Source of the DNA: an uncultured Rhodospirillales bacterium
Lineage (GTDB): Bacteria > Pseudomonadota > Alphaproteobacteria > CACIAM-22H2
NCBI GenBank assembly: GCA_937926175.1
Contig: CALANV010000007.1
Coordinates: 3,217-67,216, forward strand
DNA length: 64,000 nt
Reading direction: 5' to 3'
In this document: positions 52,761-62,659 of the stretch, in pieces
How positions within the stretch are numbered: the stretch's first letter is position 1
Layout of the letters: every line of letters starts with the position of its first letter
Position numbers and translations under genes: made by a program
The notes under the pieces: model-generated
Databases searched by the model: none
Told to the model about the DNA's origin: nothing
Seen by the model: the letters and a program-made list of their open reading frames with translations, nothing else

Positions 52761-53084
52761 CGCTCGACCGGGCGTTGCCCGCTTCTCGCCGCGGCTGTCG
52801 GAATCGGGCGGGTCATCGGCGCTTTCCAAGGGGCAATGGAAATCTGAGCGCGACCGGGACGTGCCCCGCATCGGTTGCGCGTCGCCGGGCGGATTCGTCC
52901 CCGTTGCAGAACAACGTATCGGTGCCCGGCGGCAAGTCGCGGCGACCACCGGTCTGCATCTCCAAGGCAACGATTGCAATTTGCACGAGCCCGGATTCGG
53001 CGTCTGCGGATCAATCGTCAGGCTCGAACCACGCGCATCGTTTCGCGTTGAACGGGTCTCGGGCGAACCGATGGAGAGGAAGAC
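52761..53084. other. Gap after the LysR gene
   Basis: No supported gene. The right end carries GGAGAGGAAGAC, the ribosome site of the small protein at 53085. Confidence 0.5.
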
Positions 53085-53294
53085 ATGGTCGGGAAACGAC
53101 GCAAGCCGGCGGCGCGAACGACGCGCAGGGGCGGCCTGTCGGATCTGATGGTCGCCGATCCGGGCGAAACGAAGAAGAATGCGCAGAAACAGGGGCCCTA
53201 CCCGCAAGGGGCCGGCGGGGTCGACCCGGCCGAGAATGCCGGCACCGAGGAACGCGAACAGACGAAGCGCAGGCTGCGGCGCGTGCTGCGGTAA
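53085..53294 (+). CDS. Small charged hypothetical protein
   Basis: A 69-residue protein, with a basic start (GKRRKPAARTTRRGG), a polar middle (PGETKKNAQKQGPYPQGAGG) and a Glu/Arg-rich end. GGAGAGGAAGAC precedes the ATG, which is the main support. It is probably unfolded or nucleic-acid binding; no family recognised. Confidence 0.6.
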   Translation: MVGKRRKPAARTTRRGGLSDLMVADPGETKKNAQKQGPYPQGAGGVDPAENAGTEEREQTKRRLRRVLR

Positions 53295-53427
53295 GCGTGA
53301 GAGGTTGCATGCGGGTGTGGGGCGCATCCGCACCGAGAGACCAGCGGCGGGATGCGTGCAAGGCGCGGTCGCGCGGTGCCGGCTTCAGCGCGCGAGCCTG
53401 GCACTCCGAAGGCGGCGGCGCGTCGGA

Positions 53428-55011
<1,584 letters not shown>

Positions 55012-55273
55012 AAGCCTGCAACTAAATCATAGGTCACGGACGTTAATATCCTCGTAATGACAGCACCGGCGAGCCGAACCGGGCCGACGTCCGGGGATCG
55101 GTCCCGTACGCACCGGTCGTTTCCTTCGCCGGTTGCCGGCTGCCGGTTCGGCGATGTCGGGGCGAGGTTCATCCGCGACACGCCGTTCGAGCATATTGAA
55201 TCGGACGGAGGATTGTCGCTTTCTATTGCACAGCCGCGCAAAAAAGGTGGCGTTTATCGAAGGGGAGCGTGCG

Positions 55274-55705
55274 ATGATTCAAACTCCGAAGCCGTCGTCG
55301 GAAGCGGACGGTGCAACACAGGGCGCCCCGACGACTCCAGGCAGCATCGCCCAGAACGTAGTCGAAACGGCCGCGGACGCTGCGGCAAAAGCAGCCGAAA
55401 TGACCGCTGCCGGCATCGGTGCCGTCGCGCAGGCCGGCGCTGCCGCTGCACGGACCGCTATCAAGGGGATGGCGCGCCAAGCGTCGAAACCGGCGCGCAA
55501 GAAGACTACAAAGCGCCAGGCCAAAGCGGCTGCACGTGCACCGACGGCGGCAACGAAGCGGGCCGCATCGAAGCGTGTTGCACTCAAGCGTGCGGCGCCC
55601 AAGCGTGCCAGTGTCAAGACGGCTGCGAAGCGGGCGGCGAAGAAGGCGGCCGGAAAGCATGCTGCCAGGAAGACGACCGGCAAACGCACCCCGCGCCGTC
55701 GCTGA
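55274..55705 (+). CDS. Lys/Ala-rich histone H1-like protein
   Basis: A 143-residue protein. Residues 20-75 are an Ala-rich helix (phasin-like, VVETAADAAAKAAEMTAAGIG); residues 75-143 are repeats of Lys/Arg and Ala (KRAASKRVALKRAAPKRAS, KRTPRRR), as in AlgP/histone H1-like DNA-binding proteins. GGGGAG lies before the ATG at 55274. It may compact DNA. It adjoins the phage-like block but need not belong to it. Confidence 0.75.
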   Translation: MIQTPKPSSEADGATQGAPTTPGSIAQNVVETAADAAAKAAEMTAAGIGAVAQAGAAAARTAIKGMARQASKPARKKTTKRQAKAAARAPTAATKRAASKRVALKRAAPKRASVKTAAKRAAKKAAGKHAARKTTGKRTPRRR

Positions 55706-55723
55706 GATTGGATCGGCCGCCCC

Positions 55724-55975
55724 CTAGATCGGGTCGTCCGGGCCGATATCGCAGATGAAACTGTCCGCCGCCATCCAGAGATCATCCAGGAGGCGGGCCA
55801 GGTGCCGTGTCTCGGGCGGCCCGAACCTTCGCTCGATGCGTCCGATGGCATCGGCCTGACGCTTGGCGTCGTCGCGAAGCTGTCGTGCGAGCGGCAGCAG
55901 CCGGCGCGCCGCAGCGAGCGTCAGATCTTCCAACCGATCAGGCTGGGAACTCAGGGCCGGGGCGGGAGCATCCAT
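55724..55975 (-). CDS. Small helical protein next to the repressor
   Basis: An 83-residue helical protein (LTLAAARRLLPLARQLRDDAKRQ, then FGPPETRHLARLLDDLW), of unknown role. The region before its start carries the same 16-bp repeat as the region before the S24 repressor gene, so it may be under the same control. The reading is supported by position and composition only. Confidence 0.55.
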   Translation of the reverse strand: MDAPAPALSSQPDRLEDLTLAAARRLLPLARQLRDDAKRQADAIGRIERRFGPPETRHLARLLDDLWMAADSFICDIGPDDPI

Positions 55976-56033
55976 CCGTCACCGGCAGGGGCATGGGGCA
56001 GCATGATCGCCGATGCTTGCACGGGCATGTGCA

Positions 56034-56065
56034 GTTTGCAAGCACAAATGCACATGAATGCAAAC
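56034..56065. promoter_or_regulatory. Repressor operator region before the small gene
   Basis: GTTTGCA (56034-56040) and TGCAAAC (56059-56065) form an inverted repeat, enclosing GCACAAATGCACATGA (56042-56057), which recurs exactly at 56892-56907. A further TGCAC...GTGCA dyad lies just left, at about 56018. Such clustered half-sites suit an S24/C1-type repressor. Confidence 0.6.
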
Positions 56066-56132
56066 AACACCCACCACCCGGCGCCGGTGCGGTCGAGGGA
56101 TGGGAGCGCTCGCGGCGTGAACGGCAGCGGGC

Positions 56133-56831
56133 CTACGTCCGGACCTTCAGCACCGCGACGATCAGATGAACGGCGCGTACCGTGTCGGCGGGGATGTCGA
56201 TCGACCGGGCGGGATTGAACTGCTCGAGTACGAGCTTCTTCTCGGTGCGCCGGACGAGACGCTTCACCAGTCCCTGGCCATCGGCGAGCTGCACGACGAC
56301 GTCGTCGCCCGGCGCGGGCGGTATGGTCGGCGACACGTACACGAGCTGGCCGTGTCTGAGCACCGGGTCCATGCTGCTGTCGTTGACGTAGACTGCATAG
56401 GCGTTCGGTTCGCCAAGCAGGAACCACGGACGTTCGACATAGGACTGCACCATGCCGTTTTCGAAGAAATACCCTTCCTGGCCGCCGCGCGCATGTCCCA
56501 GAACCGGAAGGTCCCGTGCGCCCGGAGGCGGAATCGCGGCACCTTGCAAATTCGCCATCGGCACGCCTGCAACAGACGGCGTCGCGGGTCCGCGGGCGAC
56601 GGATGCGGGCGCCCCGCCGAGGCTCGGCGGCAGCGGGATACCCGTCGCGTCGCTCAGTTTCTTGAGCGTCCGTGCGCTCAGGCTGTTGGTGTAGGTGGGA
56701 TTGTTGTGAAAGCGCGTCAGCGTCGTCGCCGACAGTCCGGCGCGACGGGCGAGGTTGGTGAGGTCGAGGCCGGTCTCTTCGACCAGGGTCTTCAGATAGG
56801 CGAGCGCGGCCTCGCGGTGCAGGTCGGCCAT
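56133..56831 (-). CDS. S24-family phage repressor (C1/LexA-like)
   Basis: A 232-residue repressor. The N-terminal helix-turn-helix is LDLTNLARRAGLSATTLTRFHN (about 22-43), a linker rich in Ala, Pro and Gly follows, then the S24 peptidase domain with Ser153 (SSMDP) and Lys190 (GLVKRLVRR). Self-cleavage would use a site in LGHARGGQEG, which lacks the usual Ala-Gly/Cys-Gly pair. The start is ATG 56831, because the preceding 24 codons lack a ribosome site. It is divergent from the phage-like genes and probably keeps them off until DNA damage. Confidence 0.9.
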   Translation of the reverse strand: MADLHREAALAYLKTLVEETGLDLTNLARRAGLSATTLTRFHNNPTYTNSLSARTLKKLSDATGIPLPPSLGGAPASVARGPATPSVAGVPMANLQGAAIPPPGARDLPVLGHARGGQEGYFFENGMVQSYVERPWFLLGEPNAYAVYVNDSSMDPVLRHGQLVYVSPTIPPAPGDDVVVQLADGQGLVKRLVRRTEKKLVLEQFNPARSIDIPADTVRAVHLIVAVLKVRT

Positions 56832-56891
56832 GGCCTCGGGCTCCTTGGGTCTCGTTCGTTTACTGCCATATGCAATCCTGAAAGTACAGTT

Positions 56892-56907
56892 GCACAAATG
56901 CACATGA
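56892..56907. promoter_or_regulatory. Operator repeat before the repressor gene
   Basis: GCACAAATGCACATGA, identical to 56042-56057, lies about 60 bp upstream of the repressor's ATG and in the interval to the plus-strand phage genes. Flanking TGCA half-sites (CATATGCAATC, GTTGCAC) fit an autoregulatory operator. Confidence 0.6.
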
Positions 56908-57026
56908 CCGGTTAGGCTCGTAGCCGGGCTCGGAAGTCATGGCCGGCGGTCCGGAGCGCCCCGTTCGGGCCAACCCGGCCGGGCCGGTCCGTCCGTCGGC
57001 TTGCATCAAACAGAAGGAGCAGGGCA

Positions 57027-57497
57027 GTGCGCGCCAAACCGCAGGTCATCCGTTCGGAAATCGTCAACAATGGTCGGGACCGCGCCGACGTCGTTCGGGC
57101 GGCCGGGCCCGACGGTACGGTCGCCGTGTTCGCGATCAACCGGACACAGCGAATGGTCGACCGTCTGTTCGACCGCGGCGCCATCGACGGGCGTCAGTAC
57201 GGTGCGGCGACCCGGCTGCGCGATCTGTGGGAGCGGGCGCGACTCGTGACGGCCGATCTCGGCGCGCATGACCTGTACCGAATATCGGGCGGCGAGCGGG
57301 AATGGGTCGGCGACGAGGCGGCGTTCCGCCGCTACATGCTCGCGATGCGCCAGATGGGGCGCGACGGTCGTCGGATTCTGTCGGACGTCGTCATCGGCGA
57401 CATGGCGCCCGAGGCCTGGGGGCGACGCTATCGTTGCGACGGGCTGCTCATGCTTCGCGGTCAGCTCGATCGTCTCGCCAAATGGTGGGGCATGTAA
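57027..57497 (+). CDS. Phage-associated hypothetical protein (possibly DUF6456-like)
   Basis: A 156-residue basic protein (RKTQRMVDRLFDRGAIDGRQYGAATRLRDLWERARLV-type middle part), ending in GRRYRCDGLLMLRGQLDRLAKWWGM. Proteins of this kind occur in alphaproteobacterial prophages near the repressor and may bind DNA, but this is recollection and not proven here. It is the first plus-strand gene across from the repressor, with an AGAAGGAGCAGGG ribosome site, so it is a candidate early gene under its control. Confidence 0.7.
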   Translation: MRAKPQVIRSEIVNNGRDRADVVRAAGPDGTVAVFAINRTQRMVDRLFDRGAIDGRQYGAATRLRDLWERARLVTADLGAHDLYRISGGEREWVGDEAAFRRYMLAMRQMGRDGRRILSDVVIGDMAPEAWGRRYRCDGLLMLRGQLDRLAKWWGM

Positions 57498-57540
57498 CGT
57501 GCCGGTTCGAAGATCGGTGCCGCGCCGACAAGAAAGTGGG

Positions 57541-57625
57541 TTGACGCGCCGGCCGATCTTTCATCTAATCAGCGCCGGACAAATGCGCCCGCACGGTCCC
57601 AACGATCGGCGGGCGCATTGCTTTT
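57541..57625 (+). ncRNA. Short promoter-terminator cassette, copy 1
   Basis: TTGACG (57541-57546), a 17-bp spacer and TCTAAT (57564-57569) make a near-consensus promoter. About 12 bp on, AATGCGCCCGC (57582-57592) pairs perfectly with GCGGGCGCATT (57609-57619), followed by GCTTTT: a rho-independent terminator. The predicted transcript is only about 50 nt, so it may be a small RNA, an attenuator or an antitermination site. Confidence 0.5.
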
Positions 57626-57770
57626 CGGGTCTTTGCTCGTTGCGTCGGCATGATACGAGTCGACGCGCCCGCCGATGCTTCGATCGGCCGCATGCGGTGC
57701 GTCGGGTGCGAATCTCGGCGCGTCGTGTCAGCACGTTGCGAGAAATCTGCCGCCGGTTGCAGAAACCGGG

Positions 57771-57849
57771 TTGACGCGTCCGATGGCTTTTCGTTGAATT
57801 GGGGCCGGATAAATGCGCCCGCGCGGTTCTTGCGACCGGCGGGCGTTTT
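57771..57849 (+). ncRNA. Short promoter-terminator cassette, copy 2
   Basis: TTGACG (57771-57776), 17-bp spacer, TTGAAT (57794-57799), then CGCCCGC (57816-57822) pairing with GCGGGCG (57839-57845) and a TTTT tail. An inner CGGT/ACCG extends the stem. The layout and the AAATGCGCCCGC stretch match copy 1, though spacer and loop differ, so selection on promoter and hairpin is likely. Confidence 0.5.
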
Positions 57850-57893
57850 GATTCGCGGGGCTTCGCTTCGCGCCATTCCAGGGAAAAACCGTC

Positions 57894-58409
57894 ATGCGCA
57901 GCCAACCACGCCAGCAGAGCGCCGGTGCGGCGACGAACGTCGTGCCGATTCCGAATGCTACCGACGGGGTGGCCGATGCCGCGGCGGATGATGCGGCCAG
58001 CACGCCGGCGCCGAGGCCGCCACGCGAGCGGCCGTCGACGCAGCCGGCGAGTCTCGCCCGCGCGAGTCTGTCCGATTCGGCCATGTCCGTGCTTGCACAC
58101 GATTTCCGCGAGCACGGACATGAGGTCGTCGCCGCGCTTCGCGCCAAGGATCCGGCCGGCTACGTCCGTGCCGTTCTGTCGCTCCTGCCCAAGGAATTCG
58201 CGCCACATGACGTGACGGAAGGAATCAGCGATGAACGATTCCACGCCATGCTTGAACTGCTTGGCGCATGTCTCGACGCCCGAAATGAAGGCGGTCGACA
58301 CCAGGATCCGCCATGTCCTGACGACGCGCGAACGTCACGACCGGCTGAGCCGCTATGCACCGTACCCGAAGCAGAAGGCGTTTCATGCGGCGGGGCTGCG
58401 CCATCGTGA
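57894..58409 (+). CDS. Probable terminase small subunit
   Basis: A 171-residue protein. The first 50 residues are a Pro/Ala/Arg-rich arm; then ASLSDSAMSVLAHDFREHGHEVVAALRAKDPAGYVRAVLSLLPKE matches, by recollection, a conserved block of phage proteins encoded directly before the large terminase. The last 60 residues overlap the terminase gene by 179 bp and look poor, so the true functional end may be earlier or the overlap is real. The ribosome site is AGGGAAAAA. Confidence 0.65.
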   Translation: MRSQPRQQSAGAATNVVPIPNATDGVADAAADDAASTPAPRPPRERPSTQPASLARASLSDSAMSVLAHDFREHGHEVVAALRAKDPAGYVRAVLSLLPKEFAPHDVTEGISDERFHAMLELLGACLDARNEGGRHQDPPCPDDARTSRPAEPLCTVPEAEGVSCGGAAPS

Positions 58410-59688
58410 GCGTCTGTTCCTGGCAGGCAATCAAGTCGGCAAGACGCTCGCCGGTTCGTTCGAGATGGCGATCCATCTTACCGGTCGCTATCCGGACTGG
58501 TGGGATGGCCGGCGCTGGACCCGGCCGATCGTCGCCTGGGCGGCGGGCATCACGGGTGAAAGCACGCGCGACAATCCGCAGCGCCTGCTGCTGGGGCGGC
58601 CGGGCGAGTGGGGCACCGGTGCCATTCCGCACAAGACACTCGGTGAAGTTTCGCGCGCGCCGGCGATCCGCGATCTCGCCGATACGGTCCGTGTCCGGCA
58701 CGTGAGCGGCGGCTACTCGATCCTCGCCTTCAAGGCCTACGAAAAGGGGCGCGACAAGTGGCAGGGGGAAACGCTGGATCTGGTCTGGTTCGACGAGGAA
58801 CCGCCGCCCGACATCTATCTCGAAGGATTGACGCGGACGAATGCGACGGGCGGCTGCGTGTATCTCACCTGCACGCCGCTGCTCGGCATGACGCACGTGG
58901 TCGGCCGCTTCATGCAGGAGCGCGCGCCCGACCGCCACATGACGCAGATGACGATCGACGAGGCGGCGCATTTCTCCCCGGAGATGCGCGCCCGCATCAT
59001 CGCGAGCTATCCGGCGTTCGAGCGCGACGCGCGCACCAAGGGCGTGCCGATGCTGGGTGCGGGTCGCGTCTTTCCGGTGCACGAGGAGGCCATCACGGTC
59101 GATCCGTTCGCGATTCCGCCGCACTGGTCGCAGATCGGCGGCATGGATTTCGGCTGGGACCATCCCTTTGCGGCCGTGCGCCTTGCCTGGGACCGCGACG
59201 CCGACTGTCTCTACGTGACCGACGTCTACAAGGCGACGCAGACGACGCCTGTCGTGCATGCCGAACGGCTGAAATCCTGGGGCGCTTGGCTGCCCTGGGC
59301 GTGGCCGCATGACGGCCTGCAGCACGAGAAGGGCTCCGGCGCGCCGCTCGCCGAACTCTATCGCAGCGCGGGACTCAACCTTCTGCCCATGCATGCGCAG
59401 TTCGCGACGACGCCCGACGGGAAGGGAGGCGGCACCAGCGTGGAGGCCGGGTTGATGGAGATGCTCCAGCGCATGCAGTCCGGCCGTCTCAAGGTGTTTC
59501 GCGGGCTCGAGGACTGGTTCCGGGAGTTTCGCGTCTACCACCGCAAGGACGGTTTGGTCGTGAAGGTCAACGACGACCTGCTCTGTGCGACGCGCTATGC
59601 GCTGATGATGCGTGAATACGGCAAGCCGGCGGCGACGGCGCAGGGCTTCGGACGCCGGCTCCATTATCCACCAAGCGGCGTGGCCTGA
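58231..59688 (+). CDS. Phage terminase large subunit
   Basis: A 485-residue DNA-packaging motor. Walker A is AGNQVGKT (65-72), Walker B is LDLVWFDEE (182-190), and the RNase-H-like nuclease starts at GGMDFGWDHP (303-312) with Asp306 and Asp310. The C-terminal part holds HKDGLVVKVNDDLLCATRYALMM-type motifs. The ATG 58231 has GGAAGGA 7 bp upstream; ATG 58285 would avoid part of the overlap. It cuts and packages concatemeric DNA into the procapsid. Confidence 0.92.
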   Translation: MNDSTPCLNCLAHVSTPEMKAVDTRIRHVLTTRERHDRLSRYAPYPKQKAFHAAGLRHRERLFLAGNQVGKTLAGSFEMAIHLTGRYPDWWDGRRWTRPIVAWAAGITGESTRDNPQRLLLGRPGEWGTGAIPHKTLGEVSRAPAIRDLADTVRVRHVSGGYSILAFKAYEKGRDKWQGETLDLVWFDEEPPPDIYLEGLTRTNATGGCVYLTCTPLLGMTHVVGRFMQERAPDRHMTQMTIDEAAHFSPEMRARIIASYPAFERDARTKGVPMLGAGRVFPVHEEAITVDPFAIPPHWSQIGGMDFGWDHPFAAVRLAWDRDADCLYVTDVYKATQTTPVVHAERLKSWGAWLPWAWPHDGLQHEKGSGAPLAELYRSAGLNLLPMHAQFATTPDGKGGGTSVEAGLMEMLQRMQSGRLKVFRGLEDWFREFRVYHRKDGLVVKVNDDLLCATRYALMMREYGKPAATAQGFGRRLHYPPSGVA

Positions 59689-60079
59689 GGGAGCGAAGCC
59701 TCATCCTGAGCCCGTCGAAGGATGAGGCTTCGATGCTGCAAAAAGAACTGAGGCTTCCCCCTTGTCGGCGCCGGTGACCGGCCTCGTCCTTCGACAGGCT
59801 CAGGACGAGGCCGCTTCTGTGACCGTGTCCAGTCGTTTACGCGTCATCTTGAGCTTGTCGAGGAACGAGCCTGTCGAAGCGTCATCCTGAATTTATCGAA
59901 GCCTCATCCTGAGTTTGTCGAAGGATGAGGCTTTGTCTCTTGTCAGCGCCGCAGCTGATCTCATCCTTCGACAGGCTCACCCTTTGACACGCTCAAGGCG
60001 AAGCCGCTCTTGTGACCACATCCCGTCGCCCGCGCCGTATGGGGCGCGGCCTCACATTGCAAACGAGAAGGTGCTTCCG
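59689..60079. repeat. REP-like palindrome cluster
   Basis: At least three palindromes share an 11-nt loop. Arms CGAAGCCTCATCCT (59694-59707) and its complement (59719-59732) pair over 14 bp; 59780-59790 with 59802-59812 over 11 bp; 59899-59910 with 59922-59933 over 12 bp. The loop reads GAGCCCGTCGA, TCGACAGGCTC (opposite direction) and GAGTTTGTCGA. Further half-copies lie at 59841-59880 and 59960-59998. Such CTCATCC-TCGACAGG elements are dispersed in many alphaproteobacteria. There is no gene in this gap. Confidence 0.85.
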
Positions 60080-62104
60080 ATGGACGAGACCGAGCTCAAG
60101 GCAGTGCTCGCGGCCGAGCGCGCCGCGGCGCTGGGCGGCATGGCGGGGGCCGAGCTCGCCGCAGAGCGCGCCCGTGCGATGGACTACTACCTCGGCGACA
60201 TGGACGCCGACATGCCGGCGGCCGAGGGACGATCGCGCGCCGTGTCGACCGACGTCGCCGACACGGTCGACGGCATCATGCCGTCGCTGATGGACATCTT
60301 CACGGGCTCGGACGAGATCGTACGCTTTGCCCCTATGGGGCCGGAGGACGAGGCCGCCGCGCAGCAGGAGACCGACTACGTCAACCACATCTTCTTCCAC
60401 GAGAACGACGGGTTCGTCGTCCTGCACGGAATGATCAAGGACGCCCTCATCCAGAAGAACGGCATCGTGAAGTTCTGGTGGGAGGAGGGTCGGGACGGGG
60501 AGCGCGAAACCTATACCGACCTGACCGACGACGCCTTCGCTGCGATCGCGCTGGAGGCGAGCCGCGGCCTGGTCGAGATCGTTGCGTATACCGCGCGCGA
60601 GGTGCCGCCGGCCGACCAGGCGGGCGAGGCGCGGCCGACGACGAAGCTGCACGACGTCGTCGTCATCCGCGGCCGGTCCCACGGGCGCGTGCGCGTCATG
60701 GCGGTGCCGCCGGAAGAGTTCCTGATCTCCGCCCGCGCGCGCTCGATCGCCGACGCGCCCTATTGCGCGCATGTCGTGAAGCGGACAGTGTCGGAACTGA
60801 TCGCGGCCGGCTACCCGCGCGAGGTGATCGAGCGGCTGCCGAGCGGGACCGCGTCGGCCGGCGACGAGGCCGCCGCGCGCGCCACCGTGGGCGACGACGA
60901 CTCCCAGGGCGAGGCGGTCGCGAACGCGGCGATGCGCCTGATCGCGGTGACCGAGCATTACATCCGCGTCGACTGGGATGGCGACGGCATCGCCGAGCTG
61001 CGCAAGATCACGACCGCCGGGCCGGGCGACGAGATCCTCGACAACGTGCCGTACGATCGCATGCCGTTCGCCGGCATCACGCCGATCCTGATGAGCCACC
61101 GGTTCTGGGGACGATCCCTCGCCGATCTCGTCGTCGACGTGCAGCGGATCAAGACGGCGCTGCTGCGCGCGCTGCTCGACAACGCCTATTTCGCCAACAA
61201 CCAGCGGCTGGAGGTCGCCGAAACGCACGCATCCGACTATACACTCGACGACCTGCTGACCAACCGGCCGGGCGGTATCGTGCGGACGCGCATGCCGGGC
61301 GGATTGACGCCGATCCCGAGCAATCCGATCGGTCCGCACGTATTTCCGGTGCTGGAGTACATGGATGCGACGCGCGAGGTCCGTACCGGGGTGCAGCGCT
61401 TTGCGGTCGGTCCCGACGCCAATGCGCTCAACCCGTACAACGCGACGGCGACGGGCGCGAACATCCTGGCGAGCGCGGCGCAGCAGCGCATCCGCCTGAT
61501 AGCTCGCACCTTTGCCGAGACGGGCATCAAGGACCTGTTCCTCGGCATCCATGCCCTCGTCCTCAAGCATGGCGTCGGCGCACGTACCGTGAAGCTACGC
61601 AATGCGTGGGTCACGGTCGATCCCCGGCAGTGGAAGACGCGCAAGGACATGACCGTGCTGGTCGGCCTCGGTACCGGGACGCGCGATCAGATCCAAGCCT
61701 ATCTGAGCCAGATCCTGGCGATGCAGGTACGTGCGATCGAGATGCAGGGCGGGCCGAGTGGCCCGCTGGTCACGCTGGCGAACGTCTACAATACGCTGCG
61801 AAGGCTCGTCGAGAATGCCGGGTTCCGCACCGCCGATGCCTTCTTCACCGCGCCGGCCGAAGGTGACGGCGCATCGCCGCCGGCCCCGGATCCGCGCCAC
61901 GCCGCGGCCGCGCAGAAGCTCGAGCTCGAACGCGAGAAGGCGGCTCTCGATGCGCAACTCGCGAAATACCGGGCCGACCTCGACGCCGAGGTCGCGCTCT
62001 ACAAGGCGCGGCTCGGCGCCGAGGTGAAGCAGCGCATCGCCGCGCTCGAGGCCGAGGTCGCGCTGACGAAGCCCGGCGTGCGCCCCGGCGGCGTCGTCGG
62101 ATGA
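60080..62104 (+). CDS. Phage portal protein (P22-like)
   Basis: A 674-residue portal subunit. The N-terminal part (ALGGMAGAELAAERARAMDYYLG, SRAVSTDVADTVDGIMPSLMDIFTG, VNHIFFHENDGFVVLHGMIKDAL) and the WDGDGIAELRKITTAG block are typical of P22-type portals, near that family's ~700-residue length. The C-terminal 100 residues are a Lys/Glu/Ala coiled coil. AGAAGG lies 8 bp before ATG 60080; the open frame upstream runs through the REP cluster and is not coding. It forms the dodecameric DNA channel. Confidence 0.85.
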   Translation: MDETELKAVLAAERAAALGGMAGAELAAERARAMDYYLGDMDADMPAAEGRSRAVSTDVADTVDGIMPSLMDIFTGSDEIVRFAPMGPEDEAAAQQETDYVNHIFFHENDGFVVLHGMIKDALIQKNGIVKFWWEEGRDGERETYTDLTDDAFAAIALEASRGLVEIVAYTAREVPPADQAGEARPTTKLHDVVVIRGRSHGRVRVMAVPPEEFLISARARSIADAPYCAHVVKRTVSELIAAGYPREVIERLPSGTASAGDEAAARATVGDDDSQGEAVANAAMRLIAVTEHYIRVDWDGDGIAELRKITTAGPGDEILDNVPYDRMPFAGITPILMSHRFWGRSLADLVVDVQRIKTALLRALLDNAYFANNQRLEVAETHASDYTLDDLLTNRPGGIVRTRMPGGLTPIPSNPIGPHVFPVLEYMDATREVRTGVQRFAVGPDANALNPYNATATGANILASAAQQRIRLIARTFAETGIKDLFLGIHALVLKHGVGARTVKLRNAWVTVDPRQWKTRKDMTVLVGLGTGTRDQIQAYLSQILAMQVRAIEMQGGPSGPLVTLANVYNTLRRLVENAGFRTADAFFTAPAEGDGASPPAPDPRHAAAAQKLELEREKAALDAQLAKYRADLDAEVALYKARLGAEVKQRIAALEAEVALTKPGVRPGGVVG

Positions 62105-62168
62105 CATCGGATCGAACTGGGAAGACGTGAAGGGGATTGCGGTGCGAGGCCGCAACGAGGGGGGCTGC

Positions 62169-62465
62169 ATGACCGATGAAGAAGGAAAGCTGCGCGACGA
62201 GATCGCGGCCGCGATGGAGGCCGAGAACGCGCTGACCCTGCTGGGCAGTGCCTTTGCGACGCTGGAGGCCGAGTACGTGAAGGCCTGGAAGAATACGCCG
62301 GCGCGCGACGCCGAAGCGCGCGAGCGCCTGTGGCAGGCGGTGCAGATCGTCGGGAAGGTGGAATCGCATCTGCGCGCCATCGCGGCCAACCGCAGGATCG
62401 CCGGGCGTCAGCTCGCCGATATCGCGCGGCTGGGGGAACGGAAGCGGCTGCTGGGGATCGTGTGA
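62169..62465 (+). CDS. Small coiled-coil phage protein
   Basis: A 98-residue mostly helical protein (LRDEIAAAMEAENALTLLGSAFATLEAEYVKAWKNTP, then AVQIVGKVESHLRAIAANRRIAGRQLADI). GAGGGGGG lies before ATG 62169. Genes of this size lie between portal and scaffold in P22/SU10-like phages; the role is unknown. Confidence 0.75.
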   Translation: MTDEEGKLRDEIAAAMEAENALTLLGSAFATLEAEYVKAWKNTPARDAEARERLWQAVQIVGKVESHLRAIAANRRIAGRQLADIARLGERKRLLGIV

Positions 62466-62659
62466 ACCGGGACGACCCGGCTCATCCGCGATTCGGCGCA
62501 CACGAATATTCGGGACAGCACCCGCGAGAACGGATGCCCAGCGGCCACGCATGCGCGAGGGGCGCAGCATCACGGTCAAAATCACGGCGGGGGCGGCAGC
62601 AGAAAATGTGACGCTGCCGGGCGCGCGGGCCGCTTCGCCCGCAAATGAAGGCCAAAGAC

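Larger units (their letters stand above)
57498..57893. other. Gap with duplicated cassettes
   Basis: No protein gene is supported in about 400 bp. It holds two near-copies, 230 bp apart, of a promoter-like sequence followed by a hairpin with a T tail. The middle part (about 57626-57770) carries a further GTCGACGCGCCCGCCGATGC fragment similar to the start of the cassettes. Confidence 0.65.

Noticed and set aside
59915..60079. Longer N-terminus of the portal protein
   Set aside because: The added 55 codons run through the REP-like palindromes; ATG 60080 has a good ribosome site.
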